A stretch of 64,000 nucleotides of DNA from Coenobita brevimanus (GCA_032717465.1 CM064732.1:24242567-24306566); one strand, 5' to 3'; counted from the stretch's first letter, positions 52,301 to 63,096 are shown. Made by a program: numbers and translations. Notes: generated by a model from the sequence alone, not told the origin.

Positions 52301-52350
52301 TCCCCCGGCAAAACTGGATCTTGGACAGGCAGCGCACATTCCATCCAGTT
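49330..52350 (-). mobile_element. Near full-length LINE (EN and RT), inactive
   Basis: Minus-strand order: MECALPVQDPVLPGDPLLGA (52344), endonuclease-like RPRYGKIRSNGYTYYWCSCN, LVDEHIMLVEL and SYYHEYS (52044-51829), then PSREDIKQAVDRFKSDRAAG (50940-50719), RT VLYSSTESAIKCRGGTSDIF and VSTGVRQGYVLVPTLFITYL (50407-50225), IFSYHGSMVNNIDGPDTEIS (50017-49823), and a 3' region reading YGHVIR.. and GRPRGRP in broken frames. A family separate from GHVERM, Jockey and CR1; the clade is not assigned. Confidence 0.82.
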
Positions 52351-52996
52351 AATTTCTTATCTGTAAAAAAAATGATTAGTTGTACCTATAGCGGTATAAA
52401 ATAGCCATAAAGAGTGCTGGATTGGTTCTCATAGGCATTCCTGTACTAGATTTTCACAATAAAAGAAGTAGTTTTCTGTTAGATAATTAGCATAATAACT
52501 GATTTTCCGAGAATGGTAATGTTTTGTCATCTGCCTTTTTTATCCAGTATCCCCCGTTTTCCCCCACTTGAAAAAAAATTCTTGTTTACTTTCTTAAACG
52601 CAACTTACACTGTCCATTCTATTTTTTTGTTGTGTTCCAGTTTCGTGTACAGTTTTGAAAAATCATATATTGCTACATTTCTTGCCCTTCTTTTCTGATT
52701 TAAAGACTCATTAACTTTTGTGCACATCTGACTTATTACATAGCCGCATACGGTTGATTCCTTTATGCAAAATAAGTTTGTAGCATTATCTCATAAATTA
52801 ACTTAATCATAAATCGCACTCATAAATTAACTTCTACACATAGGATATATATATATATTTTTTGCTAGTGGTTTTGAAGCACAATCTCTTGATCTTGAGG
52901 ATATATAAGCCTGTATTTTACTGGGTCTTTATGCATTTTTACCATATTATATTATGTGCGGTAAGTTTTTGTTGTCATCATTTACTTATACTACAT

Positions 52997-53041
<45 letters not shown>

Positions 53042-53564
53042 ATGTTCCAGGGTCAAGAATAATCTCAGTTTTGCCTGGGTGATCCTTATTAACATTTACA
53101 TATTTTGTAGTTCTTTACTCCTCCCCCCCCCCCCCATTTCTACTGGCCTCTGTTTCATTTCGCCGCCTGCCCTTACATGATTTCTGGTTCCTGAATTTTC
53201 TTTTACATTAGTATTAACAGATGACGTCCATGATGGAATTAACGTGTTTGTTGTCGGTGCTACTATAAGATTTTATCCACAGAAATTTTCGAACTAGAGA
53301 GATAAGCAGGAGCCGTCATTAATTTACCTCTCTACCTCCAGATGAAATTATTTACGGAGTGGAGGGGTAAATGTAGCCTTCATTAATCTCAATACGAGAG
53401 GACTTTCTCAAGTAGAGTAAAATCGTCTGGTGTAGCTAGTTCCTTACGTCATCTGATTCAATGGTTTAAATATGTCTTTGTACATTTTCATTTAATGATT
53501 ATACTGTACTTTAATAAATATGTAGTTGGAAATAAAGGTCATCATGGGGATGATCATGATGAAG

Positions 53565-53570
<6 letters not shown>
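52351..53570. other. No gene recognised; short (CA)n and C run
   Basis: AT-rich. (CA)n at 52999-53036 and a C run at 53123-53137. Nothing else seen. Confidence 0.5.
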
Positions 53571-53598
<28 letters not shown>

Positions 53599-53607
53599 TG
53601 TTATTAT
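53571..53607. repeat. (ATT)n microsatellite
   Basis: About 8-12 ATT units with decay on the right. Confidence 0.9.
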
Positions 53608-53699
53608 TATTTTTATTGAAGTTGGATGACACCTTCTGTATTTTCTTTCTACCAATAGACTATTTTATCTTATTAGAGGAGGAGATATCGTCGAACAGA

Positions 53700-54545
53700 C
53701 ATGGGACTGAAGCCAGCTCTTTGGCTTCGAAGCTGAAGCTGAAGCCGAAGTAGATGCCAAAGCCAGGTAAACATTCATAAATACAAAGCCGAATTTGTAT
53801 GAGTTTTATGAAGCCAGTAATCAGCTCCTTGTCACAGTATCCCAGTTGTAACCAGCCAGTATAAACATCAGAACTTCAAATATTGTTTCCACTGTCAAAC
53901 ATGTAAATATCTTCTAACAGTGGTGTCAGGATTGTGGATCATTAAGGGCTGCAGTGAGTCTAACTTTCAATATGGAGGCAGAAGGTGTACAGACAAGAGG
54001 CCAAACTAAGCAGGAGGAGGCACCACTGGGTGCAGTTATGAAGCTATTACAAGCACAACTACAAGCACAGAATCAAGGACAGAAGGAACTCAGAGAATGA
54101 TTACAGACACAGAAAAAAGGACACAAAGAATTCATAGAAGAATTACAGGCACAGATTGTAAGACAAAAAGAACTCAAAGAACAATTACAGGCACAAAGTG
54201 TACAATTACAAGCACAGAACAAAGAACAGAAAGAATTATATGAACATCTGCAAGAAGTATTACAGGAGCAATAGAGAGAGTTATAACTGAGGATGCAAGG
54301 ACAGCAAGATGCTTTCACGTAAAATGTAACCATATTCTGTTCCTGTAACGAATGCTCTGGCCCTGGTGCTTAAGCCAGCAGTTTGGGCTGAAGCCAGCTT
54401 CGTGTCTTCCAAGCAGAAGCAGAAGCCTTTGGAAAGGTACAAAGCTGAAACCGAAGCCAAAGCCACGACCTAAAAACCATGGTTTCATGAAGCCGAAGCT
54501 GAAGCCGAATCCGGCCTCGGTCCCCTGTCAGTCATCCAAAGAGTG
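53700..54545 (+). pseudogene. Gag-like coiled-coil relic flanked by GAAGCC hexanucleotide repeats
   Basis: From ATG 53972 one frame, with three internal stops, reads MEAEGVQTRGQTKQEEAPLG, AVMKLLQAQLQAQNQGQKEL, KEFIEELQAQIVRQKELKEQ and LQAQSVQLQAQNKEQKELYE, a leucine/glutamine heptad coiled coil as in gag of arthropod Gypsy-like retrotransposons. TGGTGTCAGGATTGTGG at about 53921 looks like a primer-binding-site region. (GAAGCY)n clusters at about 53706-53768 and 54370-54515 lie on both sides. No LTR pair or pol was found, so the assignment is tentative. Confidence 0.45.
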
Positions 54546-54839
54546 AATTATTTTCACTGGACCACGACCTTTTAGTCGTGATTTGTCTGGTGCACCAAAC
54601 ATGACATCATCGTACGAACAGGATGTTTTCTCAGTCAGAATACAGTATTTAGGTCATGGTAGCTTGTTTTTCACTGGCCTCTGGAATCAGAGCAGGGGCA
54701 GATGGTGAGTTTCATGAAGCGTTTAGCACACCCTGCAATCATGAACAGTGATAATCAATATTAAATGCATGCTAGTACTGTATTTTCATTTATACGAAAT
54801 GACTAATTCTTCATTATTTGCCTAAATTTGTAACATTAA

Positions 54840-55586
54840 CCCGTCACGTCCCGAGCTACTTCACGCCTCCGACACCCTCTAATCCCGATCTATTTTGGAC
54901 ATTTTTGGGGGGGGCTAAAACCTCTGGTGAGAAACATAAAAAATTCATAGAGAAATCACTCACCTGAGGTTTAAAATACTCAGTCCAGGTAGCAGTACCT
55001 CCTTACCTTACTGTTTTTTTTTATCAGGCTGGCTCCAAAGAAAACGAATTCTATGGGAGGGTAACTATTTCACACCACTCATAAACAGTATTTATTTACT
55101 TGGTTCGAATTTATATGTAGTACAAGAGGATATTGGTTTTCAAACAGTAATATAGGCAATATATGCATTGTTTCGCTCACTAACACATCAACATACCTGA
55201 CCTTTTTTTTATGACATTACCTGATCATCATTTCTGACTGTTTCTTCCTCAAATGCTGCGTAAACTTTGTCCTTCACTCTGTCATCAATTGGGGAATCAC
55301 TCTGGCCCTGAATGCCTTTATTGGCCAGGTCACTTGTAACAGGTGAATTGCCGAGACAATGGTGTGTGGGAGGGGGGAGGTCATGCGGAGTAAGGCATTA
55401 TCCCTGCCTGGCATCTTGTAGAGGAATAGAGGAAGGTGTCCCATGTATACATACGAAAAATCACACGGGAAAATTGAAAATTGTGCAAATTAGGGACCTT
55501 GCAATTGCACGATGTACTGGTACATCGACGGGTCTAGCTGTGACAAAATGTTGCAACGTACCCATACGTTGATGGGATGCCTCGGG
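54840..55586. mobile_element. piggyBac-like MITE
   Basis: Flanked by TTAA (54836-54839 and 55587-55590). Ends: left CCCGTCACGTCCCGAGC, right on the reverse strand CCCGAGGCATCCCATC. TTAA target plus CCC ends fit piggyBac. 747 bp, no transposase. Not the same family as 20306-20700 in its interior. Confidence 0.6.
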
Positions 55587-55929
55587 TTAACATAATTAAG
55601 GATTAAATATTCAACGGGCATAGTTATGACTAATTGTTTGACCAGTATTTGTTTACAACTAAGCCAGCCACTCAAGCAGACTTCTTCACTTTAGTTTAAG
55701 CAGCAGAAATAAATTACTGAGTCGCTTCCTCTTCTCGCTGTCTGTTTTCTGTATTATTCTTGTCATTTTATGCAGGTCAATGATTGTTAACAGAAGATTT
55801 TCTTTTCTCTGTTATTTTTATGTCAATGTTTATCTCGATTCATTCATGTTTGATTATCAAGATAATGGCAGACTTCCTAAAACCTACTCATATCTACTGA
55901 AAGTTATTGTTACAAGCCCAGTCTTAAAA

Positions 55930-56115
55930 TAACTCATACCCTAGCCTTACCTAACCTAAATTGTCTAACCTACCAAAATAACAACCTAATCCTGCCAAAA
56001 ATAATCCAACCACACAATGAAACAAAACTTAACCATACTTAACCTAACCTAACTAAGCCACGCCTAAGTTAACCTAACCTAACCTAACCCAGTCAAAACT
56101 AAAAATACTTAACCC
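55930..56115. repeat. Degenerate (TTAGG)n-like tract
   Basis: Loose CCTAA repeats (TTAACCTAACCTAACCTAAC near 56070-56090), the second such tract in the window. Confidence 0.7.
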
Positions 56116-56465
56116 TAACGGAGCCCAGGTACTTAACCTTACATGCCAAAGTAGCATAAAATAAGATAGGTTTGATTAGGATAATTTTCCATTAAATTAT
56201 TTGGTTTTGCATTAAATTTTATTTGAAGAGAAAATACACAAACATACAAATCTTTCACCACCATCTTATGTTCATTAGGGAGCAATCAGCCAGCTAACTG
56301 TTTATTCACCGATGTCTGGCGTGGTGCAATCAAACGATGTTCTATATGTGCATGTCTGACCCACAGAATGCTTAGTATACTGTTTGTTATCGTCCGCCTT
56401 CACAAGTAGAATGCGGAGTGATGATGTTTTTGTCAGCCTCTGTGTGTGTGTGTGTGTGTGTTCCC
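56116..56465. other. No gene recognised
   Basis: AT-rich, with a short (GT)n at about 56444-56460. Confidence 0.4.
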
Positions 56466-56880
56466 ATTATATCTCATGAACGGTTTGAGCTATCAACATA
56501 AAACTTTCAGGGTATCAAAATATGGCCAAAATCTTGGCCGAGTTCGAAAATGGCCAGTCGGGGTCTATGTCAAGGTCACCAGAATGACTGCCAAAGGTCA
56601 ACTGGTTTTTATCACCCACCTTTAGCACCCATATATTTCATGAACGGCTTGAACTATGAACAAGAAACCTTCAGGGTTTCAAGATATGGCCAAAATCTTG
56701 GACGAGTTCGAAAATGGGCACTCGTGGTCAAGGTCAAGGTTACCATAATGGCTGCCAAAGGCCAACTAGCTTTTATCGCCCACTTTCAGCACCATTATAT
56801 CTCGTGATTAGCTTGAGCTATCTACATGAAACTTTTAGGGTATTAAGATATGGCCGAAATCTTGGACTTGGCCAACAGCG
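56466..56880. repeat. 164-bp tandem repeat, about 2.5 units
   Basis: Units start ATTATATCTCATGAACGG (56467), at about 56631, and ATTATATCTCGTGATTAGC (56794). Shared internal text includes TATGGCCAAAATCTTGG and GTCAAGGTCA. The start positions give a period of 164 bp. Confidence 0.88.
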
Positions 56881-57364
56881 TATTCTGGTGGGCGATTAGC
56901 ATTCGGCTCTCGAATGCTTTTCATTCATTGGTGATGCATTCTTCATAATACACACTCAAGTTTATCTTCATTTGTGAAATTTCAATAATTAGGAACGCAA
57001 ACGAATGATACGCCTATCCCAAACATGAACTGTTTTTTTAATGAGAAGTTTTTTTTGGGGAGGAAAGTATGCATTATATGACAGGGAATGCGGTAGTTCG
57101 GGTTGTTACGAAAATTTAGGTATGGATAAATCTGCATTCATAAGAGTAATTTTTATGCCAGGAATAGCCTTCTAAGGTGGCATCAGTGTGTCTTTGCAAA
57201 CTACAAAATGGCGTCCATTTCTTTGGCACCGTTGGAATTACAAACAGTTTACCACCATTGTGGCATTAGTTTATCACGATAAAAATAATCAGAAAATATG
57301 CAAAACAAACATTAAGAATAAAAAGTCTACTGGTATGGTATTGCTGCTTAAACTACCTATGTTT
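56881..57364. other. No gene recognised
   Basis: No repeat family or coding signal seen. Confidence 0.4.
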
Positions 57365-57612
57365 TTTATCTGTAGCTTGACGCCACTATCCCGTATGGGG
57401 TAGCTGTTTGTCTTTGAGTTAGTTGCATTACGGGGAGGGACACTAAACCTCTGCCAACCCACTTGCTGATACGTAGGGAACACGTATGAGATGGTTATAT
57501 GGTTATTACCCAGCACTATAAATGGTTTCATGACTTACAGAAAACCCATAGGCTTGTCACTCAGTGTAAAGCCGCCTGAAGAGGAAAGAAGGGCAATAAA
57601 AATTACAAGGCA
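57365..57612 (-). mobile_element. Tail-sharing repeat, second full copy
   Basis: Minus-strand 3' end CATACGGGATAGTGGCGTCA then AGCTACAGATAAAA, a decayed form of the GHVERM-LINE tail. The body matches 20893-21164 throughout (CCAACCCACTTGCTGAYACG on +). Confidence 0.75.
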
Positions 57613-57945
57613 GACTGAATGAGTCTACAATTAGGTTCATAGGTAGTGGCTGGTCGAGGGTTTGATGAAGCACGTGCACCCAGTAACAGACTAAATATTT
57701 TCACTTATTGTACCCTGATGGTCACTTTCTCTTAACCTAACCATGCCTATGTGTGTTTCTGGTACTTACGATCACGGTATGTATGTATTTAGTGTGTCTT
57801 CATTGTCGCAAAAAGGCAAATTTTGGCTTGTACATGAGGTGTCTGGTACCATTTATAATCCCATAGGTTTTGTGTACTTTTTTATCACGCATTACCGTTA
57901 TCATGCACCACCTTCGGTATTAAGAATGCACGATAACCAAGAGAT

Positions 57946-57948
<3 letters not shown>
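57613..57948. other. No gene recognised
   Basis: Nothing recognised. Confidence 0.4.

Positions 57949-58002
<54 letters not shown>
57949..58002. repeat. (TA)n microsatellite
   Basis: About 27 TA units abutting the 3' end of the minus-strand RTE-like fragment, in the position of its tail. Confidence 0.96.
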
Positions 58003-58006
<4 letters not shown>

Positions 58007-58484
58007 CATCGTCAGCTATTACAAGTCCACTGCTGAACTAAGGCCTCCCCCAACCTTCTCCACGAATTCCTTGACTGAGCCAATCTCTACCGCATTTTCC
58101 CTCAAAATTTCGCTATCATCTATCCACCTCCTGCCTGGGCTTTCTTTCTGCTATGTATACATACTCTTGGTGTCCAGTCAGTTAGCCTCTTGCTCCATCG
58201 GTTATCCCTTATTCTTGCTATATGGCCTGTTCACCTCAAGTGCTGTACTTTATAACTTCTGGAATATCTTTGATTTTAGTCTGTTCTCTCATCCAAGTTG
58301 ATCTTTTCCTGTCTCTTAAAGATATTCCCAACATTGACCTATCCATTTCTCACTGAGAAAGTATTAGTTTATTTTCCATAAGTTTTGTTAGTTTCCAGGT
58401 CTCACAACCGTAGATCAAAGCTGGAGTTATGCATTTGTTATATACTTTCATTTCATACATCTTGGGAAGCTACTTTTCATAGTG

Positions 58485-58487
<3 letters not shown>
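58003..58487 (-). mobile_element. RTE-like LINE 3' fragment, minus strand
   Basis: Inverted counterpart of 60050-60545, sharing TCCACTGCTGAACTAAGGCC, GAATTCCTTGACTGAGCCAA and CATCGGTTATCCCTTATTCT. Encodes the degenerate C-terminus of an RTE-like RT (RW.GHIAR type). Confidence 0.85.
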
Positions 58488-58526
<39 letters not shown>

Positions 58527-58533
58527 CAATATA

Positions 58534-58615
<82 letters not shown>

Positions 58616-58641
58616 TATATATATTCTCTCTCTATACAATA

Positions 58642-58690
<49 letters not shown>
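58488..58690. repeat. (CT)n and two (TA)n runs
   Basis: (CT)n at about 58488-58523, (TA)n at about 58538-58613 and 58646-58690, separated by near-identical CTCTCTATACAATATACT strings. Confidence 0.95.
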
Positions 58691-58692
<2 letters not shown>

Positions 58693-59096
58693 CAGCAGCA
58701 GCAGCGGCCATTGAGGTCCACTGCAGGACCGGCCTATCCCTACCGAAGCAGGGACGATACAGCCAATGTATCTCTACCTAGTGGCTTAGGCTGTCTGGTA
58801 GGACTGTATGTAGAGTGAGAAGTGTTTGTGAAGTTGTGAGTGTGATTGTAGTGTTGTAGTGGCTTTGGATGTGTGTGTAGTCTGTGAACCAAGTGTAATC
58901 GGCCCGCCTTAAGCCAACTTGGTGCAAGCATACTAGTATGCGACACTGGTTCAACCACAGCACCCCTTGTGTCTGCCAAAGTGGTCAGTGGCTTGGTGAA
59001 CGCTTCCCAAGGTTATTACAACTCTGGCTGGGAGGCGAACCCCCGCCCACCAGTGTGCGAGATGCACACTCTACCACTGTACCACAGAGGCTCCAT
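58691..59096 (-). mobile_element. tRNA-derived SINE (family B)
   Basis: From 59096 on the minus strand: GAGCCTCTGTGGTACAGTGG then TAGAGTGTGCATCTCGCAC with an A box, and B box GGGTTCGCCTCCC. The head can be laid out as a tRNA. The body runs to GCCGCTGCTGCTGCTGATTA and a (TA)n tail. Confidence 0.82.
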
Positions 59097-59125
59097 GTAT
59101 ATATATATATATATATAAACAAGTA

Positions 59126-59976
59126 ATCCCTCCACTATCCGATGTAATAGAGCCAAAGGCATGTCCAGAAAGTGGGTCAGATAATGGGCCCCTGCCTCCT
59201 GGACTGGTATTTATGGACTCTAATCCAGCCTAACTCAGAAAAACCACCTACATTACTCTCTACCAGATACGCATAGCACCTATTTAAGACGCTATTCACA
59301 CAAAAAAGGGACAGAAAGTATGAAATAAATGAAAAGGAACCAGAGAATGAGGAATTAGAAGTGAGTATGGGAAATATTTATCAGTGTGTAGGGTACTTAC
59401 AACACATCCGTGGCTGTTCATTACAAAGGTTAACCCGCCTCCTCCAAGGCTCTGGCAGTGGTGAAAATGCCCTTGAAGCACATAAAGTAATCCAGTGTTG
59501 TGCTGCACTTAATCCTTTGCACTGTGAGTTATAATTGTTTAATACTGCGCATACTGTTCTTGATTGTACCACACCAGTTTCAACTGCCAGTTTCCACTAT
59601 GTACTTAATCTTTGCACTCTGAATTCTAATTTCATAACACTGCACAACACTGTAAATTCCCATGTGGTCTAGTGGCGAGATATTGCAGTTTATTCACTGT
59701 CTATTCACAAAAATGAGTGCGTGCAGCATCCATTGAATGAGTGTCTAGTCGGGATTGCAATTAGGTGGTAACTGGGGAGGATGGGGGAAGCAAGCAGCAA
59801 GTGTAAACACAGCTGGTCGGCGCTGCACACCAATTTCAATGTACGGTTGAAAAAAATCTCGGATTATTTTTGCTTTTTTTTACGTTTTTTGACCATTTTG
59901 GGGTTCAAAAGGCCCGAGCGCAAATTGTCCAGTTAGTGGGGAGTCCGGATAGTGGGCGTCCAGATAGTACAGGGAT
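59126..59976. mobile_element. Pogo/Tigger-like non-autonomous element
   Basis: TA on both sides (59124-59125, 59977-59978). Termini: left ATCCCTCCACTATCCGATG, right on the reverse strand ATCCCTGTACTATCTGGACG. Subterminal AGTGGG.. and ACTATCCGG motifs repeat at both ends. 851 bp, no transposase. TA target and TCCCT..TATCCG ends resemble pogo-type elements. Confidence 0.72.
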
Positions 59977-59981
59977 TATTG

Positions 59982-59984
<3 letters not shown>

Positions 59985-60042
<58 letters not shown>

Positions 60043-60050
60043 TGTATGTA
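59985..60050. repeat. (TA)n and (TATG)n
   Basis: About 20 TA units followed by (TATG)n to 60050. Confidence 0.93.
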
Positions 60051-60545
60051 TAGGGACACTATGACAAGTAGCTTCCCAACATGTATGAAATGAAATGTAT
60101 ACAACAAATGCATAACTCCAGCTTTGATCTACGGTTGTGAGACCTTAAAACTAACAAAATCTATGGAAAATAAACTAATACTTTCTCAGTGAGCAATGAA
60201 TAGTTCAATGTTGGGAATATCTTTAAGACACAGAAAAGAGCAACTTGGGTGAGAGAACAGACTAAAATCAAAGACATTACAAAAATTATACAGAACAGCA
60301 CTGGAGGTGGGCAGGCCATATAGCAAGAATAAGGGATAACCGATGGAGCAAGAGGCTGACTGACTGGACACCAAGAGATTGTATACATAGCAGAAAAAAA
60401 AGGCCAGACAGGAGGTGAATAGATGTTAGAGAAATTTTGAGGGAAAATGTGGCAGAGATTGGCTCAGTCAAGGAATTCGTGGAGAACGTTGGGAGAGGCC
60501 TTAGTTCAGCAGTGGACTTGTAATAGTTGGCGATGATAATATACA
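60050..60545 (+). mobile_element. RTE-like LINE 3' fragment, plus strand
   Basis: Broken frames read ALIYGCET, HRKEQLG..REQTK and RWAGHIARI..NRWSKRL, with RPDRR. The 3' end TTCAGCAGTGGACTTGTAAT is followed by GATGATAATATACATACATA. Same family as 58003-58487, opposite direction. Confidence 0.82.
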
Positions 60546-60556
60546 TACATATACAG

Positions 60557-60592
60557 AGAGAGAGAGAGAGAGAGTGAGAGAGAGAGAGGGAG
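60557..60592. repeat. (GA)n microsatellite
   Basis: About 17 GA units with one T. Confidence 0.93.
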
Positions 60593-60631
60593 GGAATCAC
60601 CAGGGCTTGTATATACATCTTTGTCTTCATT

Positions 60632-60672
60632 GGCTAACGTTTCGGTACAATACTTCTACCATCATCAGAGCC
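60632..60672 (-). ncRNA. Hammerhead-ribozyme-like motif, copy A
   Basis: Minus strand, 41 nt: stem I GGCT/AGCC; core CTGATGA; one extra T; stem II GGTA/TACC around a 9-nt loop; GAAA; then minimal stem III AC/GT with no loop and a GTT cleavage triplet. Such small stem III hammerheads, which act as dimers, are known from Penelope-like retroelements. The core is intact here. The short sequence and the extra T before stem II leave doubt; activity is inference. Confidence 0.55.
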
Positions 60673-60813
60673 TGAGAATAGCTGAGAAAGGCGGGCTGGT
60701 AATAGGGTAGTTTGCTCGAACAGACCGACCAAAGTGTTCACAAATGTGTTTTGAGGAGTCGCCTTTCTCAGCAGTCTGTAAAATGCTCACGAGAACGACC
60801 ACCCAATGTCCAC

Positions 60814-61063
60814 GGAGAGCTTTTTCCGTGCTGACCAGTTTCAGACAGTGACCTATTTATATTGGAGTCCCTTCTGTCATACAAAGACAAATCTACTATC
60901 TACAATAAAAGGGTGTCTACAAAGGGTGTGTGTGTATATATATATACACACACCCTTTGTAGACACCCTTTTATTGTAGATAGTAGATTTGTCTTTGTAT
61001 GACAGAAGGGACTCCAATATAAATAGGTCACCGTCTGAAACTGGTCAGCACGGAAAAAGCTCT

Positions 61064-61065
<2 letters not shown>
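60814..61065. repeat. 252-bp near-perfect palindrome
   Basis: Arms of 127 and 125 nt meet at TATATATATA (centre about 60940/60941) with no spacer. By eye they differ only by one substitution (60847) and one GT unit. Outer ends are GGAGAGCTTTTTCCG and CGGAAAAAGCTCTCC. (TA)n follows the right arm. Confidence 0.97.
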
Positions 61066-61122
<57 letters not shown>

Positions 61123-61124
61123 TA

Positions 61125-61160
<36 letters not shown>
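61066..61160. repeat. (TA)n microsatellite
   Basis: About 45 TA units with a short interruption (AAATATATC). Confidence 0.95.
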
Positions 61161-61163
<3 letters not shown>

Positions 61164-61623
61164 AAACAAAGTTTTGCTAACTAATGTGTCGTCTAGTGCA
61201 TTTTTTTTTTTTTTTTTGTACTTTAGGATTTGTATACCGGTATTTACGTAAGGTTTTGATACGTCAATGAATTATTGCCACACTTTGTAACGCCTTGTGA
61301 TTTTACTTATTTACTTTGTTTTATTAATAATTTTACTTACCAGACTGGACTTCAAATTCTATTTATTATCATTTGACCAGGAATGATTTTTTTTTTTATT
61401 CATTACTTTCACGTACGTTAATTTCACCGAAAATAAATCAATTTGCATTTTTTATCTTGTAACTTCATTATTTTCACGTAGGTTAATTTCACCCAAAAGT
61501 ATTCATTGTGCACTTTTCACCTTAAGACTTTTATGCATAAATTAATGTAGTTTTATTTTAGTACTCGTAACTATAATTCAGTAAGGAAGAATATTATATG
61601 TTCAACTCTTTATTTCTTTTTTA
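61161..61623. other. T-rich sequence, no gene
   Basis: T run at 61200-61217. Two similar strings near 61405 and 61468 (TTCACGTACGTTAATTTCAC and TTCACGTAGGTTAATTTCAC) mark a small 65-bp tandem duplication. Confidence 0.5.
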
Positions 61624-61664
61624 GGCTCTGATAATGGTAGAAGTCTTGTACCGAAACGTTAGCC
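61624..61664 (+). ncRNA. Hammerhead-ribozyme-like motif, copy B (core mutated)
   Basis: Same 41-nt layout as copy A in inverted orientation: GGCT/AGCC, GGTA/TACC, GAAAC, GTT, but the core reads CTGATAA instead of CTGATGA. The changed base is the position equivalent to catalytic G8, so this copy is predicted inactive. AATAAA follows directly at 61665-61670. Confidence 0.5.
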
Positions 61665-61892
61665 AATAAAGATGAAGATGTACAGTCGCCAAACTTTCCA
61701 CCTGGGCCACCCAGCCGCGAGAGGTGGGTAACGGGTGCTGGCAACAGTGTATCTGTTTGTTCTTGCGTACATGCTCGACGAAAGTTCGGATCATCAACTC
61801 TCTTCGTCTGTAGTGAACCTCAGTCAGAGTCAGAGTTCATCCCATAGATGGCTGGGTACGTTGTTGGGTGGAGAGAAAAATGTCTCAGGAGT

Positions 61893-62165
61893 AAGGCGGC
61901 TCTCCCATCGGCTCAGCCAGTTGCATGAAACTGGTCGCACGGAAAACTGTGTGCCATAGGTCGCGCTGACCAAGGCCAAATAAATATGATTATTAATTAT
62001 ATAAGGTAATATATATAATATGATATAGATATATACTCTTATATATAATACAATAATATATATTATACTATACTTATTTGGCCTTGGTCCGTGCAACCTA
62101 TGGCACGCAACAATTCCATGCGACCGGTTTCCTGCAACTGGTCGAGCTGGTGAGAGAGCTGCTTA
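61893..62165. repeat. Nested foldback inside the Tc1/mariner-like element
   Basis: Arms 61893-61982 and 62072-62165 are inverted copies (CCAGTTGCATGAAACTGGTC against CCAGTTGCAGGAAACCGGTC on the reverse strand), meeting across an AT-rich loop of about 90 bp bounded by CCAAATAA and TTATTTGG. Confidence 0.85.
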
Positions 62166-63090
62166 AGGGGGGAGCTTGGCATAGTGAAGGCCAGGGCAGG
62201 CGCCGGACTGGGGGAGGGGGGTTACGTTATTCATACCGCCAGTGATGATAATTGCCGAACTAGTCTTTGAGATCCATTAGCATTCTACTAAATATTGCAT
62301 TCTTAACAACACTAAACATTTTATTTTCTATGTTGTTTTTACATTGTTACCATAACATGTTAATGCACTATATACTGGAATCGCTCCAAGCCTCTCTCTC
62401 TCTCACTCTCTCCTTATATCAGTAATTCCATTTCACAGGGTTATGACTTGATACCACTATCAGTATAGGTTGAAGAGGAATGCAGTTACCTAACATCTAT
62501 GTCAAGCTACAAGTAAGACCTTCCATATTCACATCATGAATGACACTGACCAGTATACGTTAGAATGATGTTCAGATACTGTTAACGGTTGCTTACTTCC
62601 TCGTTGGTAGTACTTTAGGTAGATGTTTTTAGTGTTCTGTGGTGCACCACGAAGAGGTATGTTAAAACAGCGTCACCTCAACAGGCAAAGAGTTTATTTA
62701 TACTGCTGCGGAACGTGGCTATTATATCAGCTATGAAATGACTTACCGTATCATATTTCATATGCCTATGGTTATAACAGCACAATTATAGTCATTTCAC
62801 ATGACTGAATTACACATTACACGGAAAATTGATTGTGAGCAGTGCCGCTTTTGTGTGAGGTCACACATTTACACGCTCGTCGAGTCTTCACCAAACAACA
62901 TTATCTCACATTATAGCAAGATGAAGACTCCACCGTTACATCACAGTATGCAAAAGCTTCCAGTCATTTGAAGCACAATTGCTACTGATTCATGAATAGC
63001 TGGGACATTTATATCACCATTGCCTGTCATCTTACTTATGTGATTGGTGAATGCAACATAACGAACATAAAATTATCATTACAGGCTGGA
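62166..63090. other. Interior of the element, no gene
   Basis: No ORF of note; short (CT)n at 62391-62411. Confidence 0.5.
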
Positions 63091-63096
63091 ACACTT

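Noticed and set aside
58385..58714. IYIYIY and SLSLSL ORFs around 58.4-58.7 kb, 36.0 kb and 60.9-61.2 kb
   Set aside because: Translations of (TA)n and (CT)n microsatellites.
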